From the NCBI GenBank assembly GCA_009823395.1, contig CM020507.1, positions 4,442,001 to 4,506,000 on the forward strand: a DNA stretch of 64,000 nucleotides, read 5' to 3'. Origin of the DNA: Thamnaconus septentrionalis (Eukaryota > Chordata > Actinopteri > Tetraodontiformes > Monacanthidae). The position numbers and the translations under genes are program-made. The notes under the pieces were generated by a model that saw only the letters and a program-made list of their open reading frames with translations, was not told the origin of the DNA and did no database searches. Positions within the stretch are counted from its first letter, which is position 1; each line of letters opens with the position of its first letter. This document shows, in pieces, positions 1 to 47,899 of the stretch.

Positions 1-268
1 TTTTCATTTTCTTTGTTTGGGTTTGTTTGTCTGGTGTGTTTTTCTGTGTTTTCTCTGAACACTCATCACTTCACACTGGGTTGGTTTGGAGCTTCCTGCC
101 GGTTGCCAGTTGCTCCTCCTGCTCCTCCGTCCTGGCTGCAGGAGACTCTGCCCCCACCAGCCGCTTCTCTCCCTCTGCTTCTGCTCACACACGTCAGTTT
201 GGCCGCTCAGCTTGGATGCAGATGGTTCGCTTTTTTTTGTTCCCTCATTCCCCCTTCCGCTGGAAATC

Positions 269-304
<36 letters not shown>

Positions 305-2633
305 ACGCTACAGCGGAATGTCCTGATGCTGCATTATGTCATGCATCAGACTGCGTGATGGAGAGCCGTGAGAACGACCTTGATTTACGCCTGCGGATAT
401 TCCGGACGGCTCCCTCACAGCCGCGCCACTCTCGGCACCCCGTTCTCACTCCATCCTCACTCCGCCTCACTCTCGCCCTCCTCAGGCTTAGTCTGCACAG
501 GGTGATCGCTCCGCAATGGAAATCAATACAGAAATGTCTGGGGAGCAGCCGCTGATGCTGCAGCAGAGATATTGTATTCTTGTGAGAGCTGAATAAATGT
601 GTGTGTGTGCGTGTGTGTGTTTGTGTGTGTGTGTGTGCAGCAGCTCATCACCTTGTAAGAGAGCAGCATTTTTGTGCTGCCCAGACAGTTGGGCGGGTTT
701 ACAGGAAGCTTCCTTCACCTGTTGGAGACCTTGGTGCATTTTAGCAGCGTCCAAAAGCCGAAAATCTCTGAGTGTTTATGCGGCAGACGGGCGCGGCGGT
801 GAGGATTGATGGCCGGTGGAGTTTAATTTAGCCCGCACGTATTGAAGTGAGAATGCGACTGAAGCCTGCAGAGCACAGAGATCCTCACAACAATCAAGGG
901 ATGACAATAAATTAAAAAAAAGATAAGAAAAGTAAATTAGAAATAAAGTCACTGGCGCTAAAAGCTCCCCCCCCGACCTCCTGCTAAAAAAATAAATCTC
1001 CTTAAAGCGGCCTCGATTTTGAATCCCGGGGCGTCTGGGCTAAACCTTTTCTAAATAGAACTCTGGGTGTTTATTGGATCTGGGCGGCGCTAAGCCGCTG
1101 AATCCCGAGGCGTCTGCTCTGAGTGCGGTCGCTCTGCGGGCCGTGCAGCCGGCCGGCCGGTCGGGCGGGTGGAGACAACAGCCTGGCTGGAAGTTGGATG
1201 AAGGAGCCGTGGAGCGGCAGACTAATCAGGCTGTAATGACCCTCTGATGGATGGACTGCCTGTCTCTCCACTCAGCTGGAGCGCTGAGCCGCGCTGCAAC
1301 TGGAGCTTCTGCTGACACCGAGACAGGAAAGACCCTCAGCTTTCACTCACCTTCTCAGGGGGGTAGCGGTGGTGGAGTGGTGGTGTGTGTGTGGGGAGGG
1401 GGGTGTTAAGCCTCCTAAAAGTTGAAAAAAAGAAGAAGAAAAAAACACTGGTGCTTCCCTGTTTCCCAGCAGCGGCTGAAGGGGATTTGCTGTTTTCTTT
1501 TTTGTTTCTTTCTGTCCAATCAGCCGGAACGCTAATGGCTCTGTTGCCCAGCAGAGAGACCAGGGTGTGTGTGTGTGTGTGTGTTTGTGTTGACTTTGTC
1601 ACGCTTGTACAGAATTTCTGTTGACATTTTTATTTCCTCCCGCCGTCGCCGCAAAAAAACAGCCAACCTTGTTTACTTTGCCGTCTTTTGATTTGCGCCG
1701 ACACCAGATTTATTCTCCGCTGCGCTGACTGACGAGTCCGTCGGCTTGTCCCGCTCCACCCGCCAGAGTTATGGATGTAGGAGCGGCGTCCCTGTCCTTA
1801 TTATTATAGCGGTGTGACCATCACGGCTGGCTGCTCGCCAGTGTTTTATGGATGCTAACACAACAGCTCTCAGTCTCAGCAAAGTTTTTATTTTTTCTCC
1901 TTTGATGACTGAAGCCATCAGCCGTCCGGCCTGAAGCAAAACCTCCATCTGCTCTGCAGTGCTCGCTCGCTCACTTGGTCACTTCATACTACCGTTCTAC
2001 GGCCGTCTCCAATCAGTCTGACCTCTGACCCCAGATGCCAACAAGGCGTTGATGTCTCCACGCGGCTTACTGGATATTCCCACTTTTCCCTGTCGGCCCT
2101 GGAATTGGTTGTGATGTGGTGACTGGTTACTAGTTGACTAGTAAGTGGTTACTGGTTACTGGTCTACAGGTTGGTGGCCCCTACAACCACTTGAACCACC
2201 TTCAAAGTCACGCCAATCACCTTTCCTCCTCGTCCTGATGCTGTTTGAACGCCGGGCCGGCGTGTCTCATCGCTGTCGTGTGATTGGCTGATCAGCGCGT
2301 TATAGAATTAATCTGACCACTTTACTTTAATACAACAGTCATAGGAAAATAATAATCCACAGCATAATGAGAATAATGGTAGTCAACAAATCAATTGGTA
2401 GCCAGAAATAGTTTACAACAAAATTACTATAGAGGAATTATTTAAAAAACAAAATGGGATTCAAAAGGGCAACGGGGGTCTCAGGCAGAATGCATAGAGG
2501 TTGGATGGCCAGTGATGTCTGATAAAGAAACAGATGAAAGGTCAGAGATGATGCATTGGAGTCCAGACAGAGAGTGAAAGTCATCGACAGACGCTTGAAT
2601 CGTAAGTGAGCTTTTATTTTGTGGAGAGAGAGG

Positions 2634-2677
<44 letters not shown>

Positions 2678-4393
2678 CCAGGGTGTCCTTGAGAGGCCCC
2701 CGGTGGTCTGGAGGAGAGGTTGGTAATAATCCTGCATGATTCGGACCTCCGGAGTTAAAAGCCTGTCAGGCTGACTGATGCCTCTCCATCCACTCCGTCC
2801 TGCAGGCTGCAAGGCGGCCAAGTCCTGTGATTCGGCCCTGCAATGCGGCGACGGCGAGCCGGAGAGGGTCTCCTGCCGTTTATCTGCAGGAACAGACACG
2901 CACACGCACACACACACACACACCTGCCCACTTTCATATCATCTTCCAAGTTCCTCAGCAGGATTCTGCTCTTTTCTCACAGATATGCAGCAGTAAATGA
3001 AATGACTGCGTTCAGCCAAAGATCAACCTGATAAAATGGATTTATCTTCTACATTGTAACTCAAGAGTCAAAAAGCCATTGGCAAAGTTTGGTTTCCAGA
3101 GTTTAGGCAACATTAAAAAGCTTTTTAAAGAAAAATAATTTCCCTTTCCTTTGAAAAGGTTTTGCAGGTTTGTTCCATGGAAGTGTTTGCGTCAAGTCAT
3201 TTGTAAAAAAAGAATTTCCTCATGGCGTGAGAAGATTTAGTCATTGCACTTTTTTCATATTGCGCCTTTTGACAAAAATTTACAGGTCTGCATTATTATC
3301 ATTATCCATTGAAAAGCCTGAAATTGTGGTTGTGCGCTATTTGTTGTATCTCTCAAACAGATGCAGTAAATGGCTCTTAAACACTTTTGCTCTTGAAATG
3401 AATAAACTCAGACCCTCTGATTTGACTCCATCTATAAAATGCAGGCCATCAGTTTTGCTGAAGGAGCATGTTAAGAACCATCTGAGTGCTGTTTTTATTT
3501 AGATAGTAAATAAAAAATATAAAAAGGAGAGAACCTCGTCCTCCTCCTCCTCCTCCTCCTCTCTTCTTCTTCTCCTTCTACTTCTACTACTTCTTCTGCC
3601 TGCTGAATGTCCTGGAGCGACGCTGAATCATCCGTCTGCTCTCCTGTCATCCCTCGCCCTCTCACTTCCTTCGGAGGCAGCAGAACCGTGACCCGCCGTC
3701 GTGACTCAGTGCAGGTCCGAGGCAGGGCGTCTTTTTCTGTCACGGGTCGCTGCTCCAGATTGGTGGAGCGAGCATCAGGCCCCGTGCGTCACCTCCTCCA
3801 CGGCGTCTAATGTAAATGTAAAGTCATGAAGTCGTCATCATGCTGCAAAAAAAAACAAAAAAACATCATGCTGCTGCAGCTGAGGGCTTTAAAACCAGCT
3901 ACACTGAACACACCAGTGACTTCATTCCACTGAAACAAGCTGACATCTGTTTCTCTCATCACCCAGAATTTTTTTTTTTTTTAATAAGATTTTTAATGGT
4001 TTTATAATGATTTTAATGAAGATGCAAACCATCCGTCACAGTGGCCTCAAGAAACAGAAGCTTGTTTGGGAAAAATAAATAGCAGTGCACCTGTGCAGCA
4101 GCAAATGTAGCCCTCTGTTTCCAGCCTTAAAACTGGAACTGATGCTTTGTTGGACCAGAAACAGGGCGGTCTCAGAGGGCGGAGCCAAAACCAGCCACAT
4201 CACAAAGTGCTGATTTCCGTATTGTAGCGCACTCCTGTTCCTCCAACGCAAAACGAAGAAGAGAGTAAACTTGGCTGACATTGACTGGCTGAGACATAAT
4301 CAAGTGTGTGTTACATCACAAGGGACCTTTAAAGTTAGATCATCTCTTTTGGGGGTTGTAGGTTTAACACATTCCACCCGTTTCCCCTCTCAG
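1..4393 (+). other. fras1 intron (5' part outside the window)
   Basis: No exon could be supported here. The open frames are low-complexity or lack splice signals and family motifs. The stretch holds (AC)n at 273-301, (TG)n at 598-638, (TG)n at 1565-1582, (GA)n at about 2633-2674, a polypyrimidine (TCC)n tract at 3539-3560, and, at 4321-4335, a GGGACCTTTAAAG end that resembles a fish MITE terminus. The intron ends at the acceptor of exon w1. Confidence 0.7.
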
Positions 4394-41189
<36,796 letters not shown>

Positions 41190-42705
41190 AACACTGACGG
41201 GAGGAGGGAGGGAGGAGGAGCAGAACAAAACTATTAAAGAAAAGGTATTTTCTAAAATGAAAAAAGAAAGAAAGGTTTGTACTTAAGGAAGGTGATGTTT
41301 GTTAATGTATTTTTATACCACTTTGAAAAAAAAAAAAGAAGAGCGGGACGAGCAGACAGCTGAGCAGCGTTTGAATCATTTCGCAACTGGGCTACCTCAG
41401 GAATCCATGCACCACTCAGCTGCCCAGAGCAGCCACAATGAGAAAAAAAAAGAAAACATGTGCACCTCATCATCCAAACTCCACCTGAAATGTTGAAATG
41501 TCACTTTTCTCACCGTTTCCCTCTTTTAGCACCAAAGTTGTAAATGGTAGCTCAGACACTGGTGATTGTTTTTAAAAGAGAACGAAAACATGTCGTTTCT
41601 GCTGCATTTAGTCGTTTCATTGCTACTGAACGCCACTACTGGAGAACAGTGGCCAGCCGGAGGTCTTAGTTGTCTGCATTTATTGTCATTTTGCGAATCT
41701 TGGGTGAAGTCGGTCACAGCGGAGCTTCACGTCTGCTGCGGAGAGACGACGCACGCACACACACACACACTCACACTGTAAGCTGCGCGAGCCTGAGGCT
41801 GGATGATTGCCGAGTGTAAGTAAGAACAGTCATGAATGATACCTACTCAAGTGCAATTATGCTATTACTTTTCCTTTTTCCTCCCTTGTGAGCGTAGGAT
41901 CTGTTTGCATTTCAAAAGAAACGTATTGCGAGCCTTACTTCAAGATATTTGTTCCGTCACAGTGAACAGTAGTTTCTTTCTCGGCACAAAAGTCCTATTT
42001 TATTTTTCTCGTTAGTACTGTATCTCTGACAGCTGCCAATATTAAGTGCCATACAGTATTTTACAAAATTAATTTAAAAAAAATCTTCATCCAAAGTTTG
42101 TTTTTCTCAACAGAGAAAAACCTACTTTTTCAGCCATCACCACCATTTAGAAAACAATGTTGTGAGTTTTTATTTTTTAGCCATACTGTGGTTGTGAAAA
42201 GAATATTCACTTTAAATTGTTTGATTCCATAAGGGATGCGTATGTTCTGCCTTTGTCCACCAGTCACACCGTGCTTCACTTATTTTGTTTTATCATTATT
42301 CTGACTCCTTTCTCAGAAAAGAGAAGCTTTTATTCCTTGTTTGTGCATTACTTTGTTACTCTGTTATGAGTTGCTGTATTAGGCTACCATCTACTACTGA
42401 TGTATAAATCACTGTATTTGAAGTGTATGACACTGGTTTGAGAACACTGTAAAAGAAAAAAAAAAGTTCTTGTCATGATGACCTTCCTATGTCTTTCCAT
42501 CCATTAGTCACTGGTCCTTCTTCCTGTAACCTTTCAACTGTGTGCCTATCAAAAAACACTACGGGAACAGGAAATTATGGGAAATAATATATTTTTTGGT
42601 GCTATCATTTTTTGTCGATAAAAAAACCCAACTATAATGCTATCAACACGTTGCCTGTATTTGGTGCCTTTTTTTAGTAATAAAAAAAAATACATTTTAA
42701 ACCAA
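41190..42705 (+). other. fras1: fras1 3' UTR (probable)
   Basis: AT-rich, non-coding sequence from the stop to the AATAAA at 42679-42684. Its length of about 1.5 kb is inferred from that signal. A short (CA)n lies at 41753-41770. Confidence 0.6.
42679..42684 (+). terminator. fras1: candidate polyadenylation signal of fras1
   Basis: AATAAA, followed about 25-40 bp later by the GT-rich stretch TCCCTGTTTGTTGATG. It is the first good AATAAA plus GT-rich pair after the stop codon. Confidence 0.55.
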
Positions 42706-42899
42706 CAAGGTCCCTGTTTGTTGATGCTAGATGCTACACATTCAAGGTGCACTGTGTGCACGGCACAGATTGTTTCCTTAGAGGAGTGTTTGCATTCTAA
42801 AACAAAAATATTGAGGTTTTCGTAATAGTTAAATAACCTGCTTGTGTTATTCATTCATTCAGTCATTCATTATTATTATATTATTCTACTACAACAGAG

Positions 42900-43168
42900 T
42901 TCGGCAAAGAAAGGCCCTGCTACCGTATGGTTTGGTTTTGGGATTGGATTTGGGTTCCGGGTCTGGTAGGAGGAGTTACAGGAAAGGAGGAGTGGCCAAT
43001 CGCTTCCTAGAGGTGCATGACGCGTGACGTCAGCGACACGCACACCTGTGGGAGGTGAGGCGTGACGAGACAATGATGATGACGAGTCTTCGCCTCGGTA
43101 CGCTTCCAGTTTGGGTAGAATTTGGAAGGTGCGGCGGATCCTTCTTCCGGTTGGAGCAGAAGTTCAAG
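42900..43168 (+). promoter_or_regulatory. anxa3: anxa3 promoter and probable non-coding exon 1
   Basis: CG-containing block after AT-rich sequence. A perfect palindromic CRE (TGACGTCA) lies at 43025-43032. The sequence AGCAGAAGTTCAAG ends at 43168 in a strong donor (gtgagc), which I take as the end of a 5' UTR exon; it contains no start codon near that donor. The transcription start is not determined. Confidence 0.5.
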
Positions 43169-44188
43169 GTGAGCTCTCGTGTGATTTATTAAATCTGTCA
43201 AAATGTTTCCGCGTCGATGTTGGTGCGTTTGTCGCGTTCTGGTGGCCTGACTTGTAATTATTTTTGTGTTGAAAGCTTTTTGAAAAGCTCTAGTTTATTC
43301 GGGTGAATACAGATCTCTTAGATGTAGTCTTCTTGTTTTAAGCAGAGCTAAATCTTGAACACACCTTGCACAGAAAACCAGACGTCAGTGATGTCCAACG
43401 CTCACAGGGGGCCGCGGGTTTTGAACCGTCACAACTTTTATGTGATGTCGCTAAAATAAAAGTTGTACAGTTTGTAAAGAGGTCTGAGGTCGACACGATG
43501 TTGGCTTTGACTTTAGAGGTGCTTCAACGTGACACAACTCGAGACTCGGCTAAGCACCTGAACAAACACCGAGTCCACATTATCACCAGGATGTGTGATA
43601 CACTTCACAGCGGTTGTCATGTTCTATATAGTGTTTTCAAAACTAATTGTCCAAGGGGAATGGGTTAAAACTTTATTAAGTTGATTTTTCTCACACAGGA
43701 CAGTATTTCTTTTGGATTATTTTAACATTTTGAACATTGTTGCTCTTCAGTCTATGTCCAATTTTACCACATATTTTTGCATTTTTAATCCAGTAGCAGT
43801 CTCGCAAACACTGCATTTGAATTTATTTTGAATATGTAAGGGGAAAAAAAGTCATATTTGCGCCGCTGACAAAAAAACCAGTTGAACAAGATTGAAAATT
43901 ATCAATCAATAAACACACCCAAAAACGATTAAGTGTAGTGAAAATTCATTATCGTCAGATGTTTTTGTCTTCATGCGAGCCAATGTAGCAAGTATATGCT
44001 CCAGCACATTCTGCAAATTCATTCATGCTTAAAAAACACAATTGTAAAACATTTGTTTGCCTCGATGAAGGCTTTTGGACCCAGACCTGAAATATTTCTT
44101 TGTAAGATGTCATTTGGAAAGAATGTGTGAAGAGCAGCCCTGCAACACAGCAGGGGAGCTTTAAACTCTGCCCTGTGTTTGTCTACAG
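43169..44188 (+). other. anxa3: anxa3 intron 1 (5' UTR intron, probable)
   Basis: About 1 kb between the donor at 43169 and the acceptor tctacag at 44188. AT-rich; no gene or clear repeat seen. Confidence 0.5.
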
Positions 44189-44223
44189 AGGAGCCTCCAG
44201 TTCTCACCATGACGTCTCTGTGG
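44189..44223 (+). CDS. anxa3: anxa3 exon 2 (start codon)
   Basis: Acceptor gtctacag. Twenty bases of leader, then ATG at 44209 in the context CACCATGA; encodes MTSLW and ends in phase 0 at donor gtaagc. Coding part is 44209-44223. Confidence 0.88.
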
Positions 44224-47200
44224 GTAAGCCATTGAGGTTGAATTAGGTTCATTTTTTTTGCCACGACTTATAAAATGATGTGCAACACTGTCAGAGCAAC
44301 CACTGATAATTTTTGCAGGATGACTTGGACAGTCTTGTGGATTCCCCGTCCTCTTTCACCACTAAGGTAGGTCCTCCCAAGGCTGTTTTCCACTGACTCA
44401 AGTCTCCCTGCGTAGCATTTTTGAGGAAATGTTGTGCTGCTCTTCAGAATGGAGAAAGGGGAACCATCCAGCCAAAGTCAGGCTTTGACGCCAAAGATGA
44501 CGCCGTCGCTCTGAGGAAGGCAATCGAAGGACTCGGTAAAAACACACATTGACGTTGTGCATTGACATTCATACTTTGTTGGGCCCAATGAAGCGCCAAT
44601 GAAATTAGCGCAGTAAAACCCCTTATTGAAAGGGATGATTCCCTTGAAATTGGTGTTTCACCCTTGCGTTGCTCACCAAAGTCCCCTACATTTTCCCATA
44701 ATAAATTGACAACACATTTCTTTTGCTAAAGTGACACTGGGGCCTGATCTTCATGTTTATCAACTCACCTTGTCCGTCCTCAGGCACCAAAGAGAAGGTG
44801 GTGATTGACATTCTCACCCACAGAAGCAGTGCTCAGAGGCAGCTCATCTGTCAAGCTTATGAGGAAGCCACTGGCAGAGTGAGTCGCTGCCCCCTGCTGT
44901 TCATGATCAAAGTATAATGTGTTCACAGCCTTTTTACAAGAAAAGAACAATCAAGAACGAATGAATGAAGAAATACTTCGCATTACTGCTTCAGTTGTGA
45001 GTGGAAAATGGATGTAAACCGGTGGCGTGTGTATTCAGTCGTGCGTGGCCTTTGTGTATTTGCATGGACTTTATTTGCATAACGTCCTGCTGCTGCAGGC
45101 CCTGCTGGACGACGTGAAAGGGGACACCCACGGCCAGTTCGAGGACATCTTGGTGGCGCTCATCACCCCGCCTGCAGCGTATGACTGCCATGAAGTGATG
45201 CGGGCAATGAAGGTGGGTCCATTCAACAATCCAGTGGCACTTTCTTTGCAAACAGATGGTGATTGAACATTGGAAGTTTGTTTTTGTTTTAAAAAAATCT
45301 GTTCTTTTGTTGTGATCTGGCAGGGAGCCGGGACAAATGAAAGCGTCCTGATTGAGATCTTCGCCTCCAGAACCAACGAGCAGATCCGAGCTCTGAATGA
45401 GGTTTACCTGCAAGGTGAAGTCACTGGGAGGCTCTTATCACACGGAAAAGTGAAAATCGGCTAATATTGTCTGCAGAGTGACTGTGAAACTGCGGGAAAT
45501 ATTGAAACTGACTGTCCTCACTGTCGCCTGTGAGCAGAGCGAGAGAAGAAGTTGAGCTTTGACCTGAAGAAGGAAGTTTCCGGAGACTTTTCCAATGCTT
45601 TGCTCCTCCTGGCTGAGGTTGGTCTTTCCAGTAAAACCCACAACCAGCCATAGCGGCTATGGTGTGCACTTTGATGTTTGTTTATGTGAGAATGTATATT
45701 TTCTCTTCACCTTTAGGGCAATAGGGAGGAGAGCACCACGGTGGACACGCAGAAGGCCAAAGAAGACGCCAAGGTGATGTTTGGCGCACGTTTGGATTCT
45801 TAGACTTGCAGGAATTGTCTCATTTTATTGAATGATTTCTAACATTTTGTCTCTTATTTGTTGGTTCTGGTCCTTCACCTGCTGCATTCGTTGATTTGTT
45901 TCGCCCCTTGGCGATTATGAAGTTTAACAAAAAGAGGATACATTGACCTAAATGTATAAATATGTTATTTTTTTCCGCCTGCACAGACACTCTACGATGC
46001 GGGTGAGAAAAAGTGGGGCACGGATGAAACCAAATTCATTGACATTCTCTGCCAAAGAAGTATCCCTCAACTGAGACAAAGTAAATCAGCCAGAATTTAG
46101 ACTTTGCACTTCCTGTTGTGTGATGTTCGGCCTCCTCATTTTTTTTTTTTTTTTTGTCTTGTTTGCTCAGCTCTCGTCGAGTACAAGAACATCAGCGGAA
46201 AGACTCTGCAGGAGAGCATTGAGGGGGAGATGTCGGGGGTCCTGGAAGAGCTGCTGGTGGCTATCGGTACGTTTAATTCACTCAGAATTTTGCTGTGTGA
46301 GACTCCACACTGTCAATTTTTAATGTATGGCATAATGTACACTATATATGAACAAAGTATTCACTTTTCATCAAACATCATGTCGTGCAAAAATCACTTC
46401 TGTCTGTCTCTTGCAGTGAAATGTGTGAAGAGCGTGCCTGCCTACTTTGCAGAGTGCCTGTATGAGAGCATGAAGGTTAGTTGATTATTTTTGTTTTAAT
46501 TTTCATTGCAAGTGTCAAAACCATTGATGATGAATGTCAATATGAAAGTATGTTATGGCCGCCCTAATCATGGTCAGGGTTGTGGGACCGACGAGTCGAC
46601 TCTGAACCGAATCATGGTGAGTCGGTCCGAGATCGATTTGCTGGACATCCGAGCCGACTACAAGAAACTCTACGAGCACTCGCTGCACTCTGCCATCGAG
46701 GTAAAGAGCTGCTTCATTGTCTTAACAACAATTCTAGTGTTTAACATTTAACTTTGGGCTTTTATGTCTGACTGGAACTGTCAGCCTGGAAAACTTTGTG
46801 CAGTCAGGGGATTTGAACAGACTCGGTTCAGTCTGTGGATTCACTGTCTGAGGTTACTGTGACCAATGTGAACTTGGAGAATAAATTCAAGTGACTAATT
46901 TGCCGCTTTTACCGGAGCCAATTCATAACTAACATTTACACTGTGGTAACTTGTCAGAATCTACTCGCTGGGTGGGAGGTTTGATTTAATGGATGGAGGA
47001 AAAGGGTGAAAACTAGTGCTGCAGCTCAGTATTAAACCCTGTAAACACTCTGCTGCTGCCGTCCGGGTCCATCAGACAGAGAAACTTAATATCGGAGGCT
47101 TCTTTTTGCACCCCTTCACCATGACCGGGTGTGGTGAGAGCTACTCACACACTCATCAGAGAACCTGCGCAAGTTGCTCTGTCTGATCTGACCCTCACTG

Positions 47201-47317
47201 GCACCTGTGCTTGGATACACTCTCCCTCCTTCCTGTTTGTGTCGCTGTGTTGTCCAGTCCGACCTGGGCGGCGACCACGGCGACTGTGTGAAGGCCATCT
47301 GTGGAGGAGACGACTGA
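44209..47317 (+). CDS. anxa3: Annexin A3
   Basis: Calcium-dependent phospholipid-binding protein of the cytosol and membrane face. Thirteen coding exons: 44209-44223, 44319-44366, 44448-44535, 44784-44878, 45099-45212, 45324-45414, 45538-45617, 45717-45773, 45987-46080, 46171-46266, 46417-46475, 46578-46700, 47258-47317 (1,020 nt, 339 residues). It starts MTSLW, like vertebrate ANXA3. Four annexin repeats carry GLGTKE, GAGTNE, KWGTDE and GCGTDE loops; in each, an acidic cap residue follows 39 residues after the threonine. Repeat I has Lys where the motif usually has Asp. The repeat IV segment [17 protein letters not shown] and the end ICGGDD support A3 over other paralogues, as does the position between fras1 and bmp2k. 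It is 16 residues longer than the human 323-residue protein, because of one extra exon. Confidence 0.93.
44319..44366 (+). CDS. anxa3: anxa3 exon 3, 48-bp N-terminal cassette
   Basis: Acceptor tttttgcag, donor gtaggt; phase 0 at both ends. Encodes [16 protein letters not shown], an acidic, serine-rich segment with no counterpart in the 323-residue mammalian protein. Leaving it out would give exactly 323 residues, so it may be alternatively used. Confidence 0.8.
44448..44535 (+). CDS. anxa3: anxa3 exon 4
   Basis: Acceptor ctcttcag, donor gtaaaa. Encodes [20 protein letters not shown] then [10 protein letters not shown], the start of annexin repeat I. Confidence 0.92.
44784..44878 (+). CDS. 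anxa3: anxa3 exon 5
   Basis: Acceptor cgtcctcag, donor gtgagt; ends in phase 0. Encodes [20 protein letters not shown], repeat I. Confidence 0.94.
45099..45212 (+). CDS. anxa3: anxa3 exon 6
   Basis: Acceptor tgctgcag, donor gtgggt; 38 codons, phase 0. Encodes [20 protein letters not shown] and ends MRAMK at the start of repeat II. Confidence 0.95.
45324..45414 (+). CDS. anxa3: anxa3 exon 7
   Basis: Acceptor tctggcag, donor gtgaag. Encodes [20 protein letters not shown], repeat II. Confidence 0.95.
45538..45617 (+). CDS. anxa3: anxa3 exon 8
   Basis: Acceptor tgtgagcag (the previous exon leaves one base, giving a split Glu), donor gttggt. Encodes [20 protein letters not shown]. Confidence 0.93.
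45717..45773 (+). CDS. anxa3: anxa3 exon 9
   Basis: Acceptor cacctttag, donor gtgatg; 19 codons. Encodes [19 protein letters not shown], the linker between repeats II and III. Confidence 0.92.
45987..46080 (+). CDS. anxa3: anxa3 exon 10
   Basis: Acceptor ctgcacag, donor gtaaat. Encodes [20 protein letters not shown], repeat III. Confidence 0.94.
46171..46266 (+). CDS. anxa3: anxa3 exon 11
   Basis: Acceptor tttgctcag after a long poly-T, donor gtacgt. Encodes [20 protein letters not shown], repeat III. Confidence 0.94.
46417..46475 (+). CDS. anxa3: anxa3 exon 12
   Basis: Acceptor tctcttgcag, donor gttagt. Encodes [20 protein letters not shown], the step to repeat IV. Confidence 0.94.
46578..46700 (+). 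CDS. anxa3: anxa3 exon 13
   Basis: Acceptor atggtcag, donor gtaaag; 41 codons, phase 0. Encodes [20 protein letters not shown], repeat IV up to HSAIE. The acidic cap of this calcium loop is supplied by the next exon (Ser-Asp). Confidence 0.94.
46701..47257 (+). other. anxa3: anxa3 intron 13
   Basis: 557 bp without gene or clear repeat; ends in a good pyrimidine tract before the acceptor tgttgtccag. Confidence 0.75.
47258..47317 (+). CDS. anxa3: anxa3 terminal exon, version a
   Basis: Acceptor tgttgtccag, phase 0; 19 codons and TGA. Encodes [19 protein letters not shown]. It completes the fourth annexin repeat. It keeps the capping Ser-Asp and the C-terminal ICGGDD but departs from the usual GDYEITLLK core. 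GC-rich at third positions. Confidence 0.85.
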   Translation, partial: SDLGGDHGDCVKAICGGDD

Positions 47318-47610
47318 CCCAAGCCTGAGGTTCCTGCCTGACGCCAAGAAGAAATGTGCCTCCTCTTGAGCCCCACAGGCCCTCAGTCACTCCCTCTGTC
47401 TGTGTGCGCTACAACTTACACTTTCCTCCTCAGACTACTAACGCAGAGCTTTTTTTTTTTTTTTTGCCTCAGACAGCTTTTGAAAATACAGACATCACAT
47501 GTGAAAATCCATGAGACGTAGAGCCAAAAGGCTCCAACTGTGGGTCGTTTAGGACGTATTTCAAGCGTGAAAACTCTGAGGTTTTGATGTGAATTTCTGT
47601 TTCGTTCCAG

Positions 47611-47670
47611 TCAGATTGCGGAGGGAATTATGAAAAGACTCTTCTGAAAATCTGTGGAGGAGAGGATTAA
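47611..47670 (+). CDS. anxa3: anxa3 terminal exon, version b (duplicate, same phase and length)
   Basis: Acceptor tttcgttccag, phase 0; 19 codons and TAA, exactly as long as version a. Encodes SDCGGNYEKTLLKICGGED. Nine of 19 residues match version a, while about 14 of 19 match the mammalian ANXA3 end as I know it, so this copy looks more ancestral. Splicing exon 13 to this acceptor would give a full annexin with another last helix. If version a is used without further splicing, this exon lies in its 3' UTR. Confidence 0.75.
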   Translation, partial: SDCGGNYEKTLLKICGGED

Positions 47671-47885
47671 TATGAGCGCCAGTGTGTTTCACTTCCGCCA
47701 TGTCTTTTGTTTCCCCTGCTTTGTATCACTCTGTTCCCCCTCAGCAGTCTTTAAAAATACATCTCCTGCAGTGCAGACCTTGTTATTTCCACTTTGTGCT
47801 ATATTGGACTCCGATTGTACTTTTCATTCCTCTTTACTTATTTAACACGGCTGATTTCATGCACAAAAACATGTGACATACGCAT

Positions 47886-47891
47886 ATTAAA
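47886..47891 (+). terminator. anxa3: candidate polyadenylation signal of anxa3
   Basis: ATTAAA variant, with the GT-rich CCTTGTGCTTTGTG about 50 bp downstream. No AATAAA lies between the two terminal exons, so both versions may share this 3' end. Confidence 0.45.
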
Positions 47892-47899
47892 TCTGCCAA

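Noticed and set aside
2438..2923. 161-codon minus-strand open frame rich in VCVC and SLSLSL runs
   Set aside because: Generated by (AC)n and (GA)n microsatellites; no family motif or splice context.
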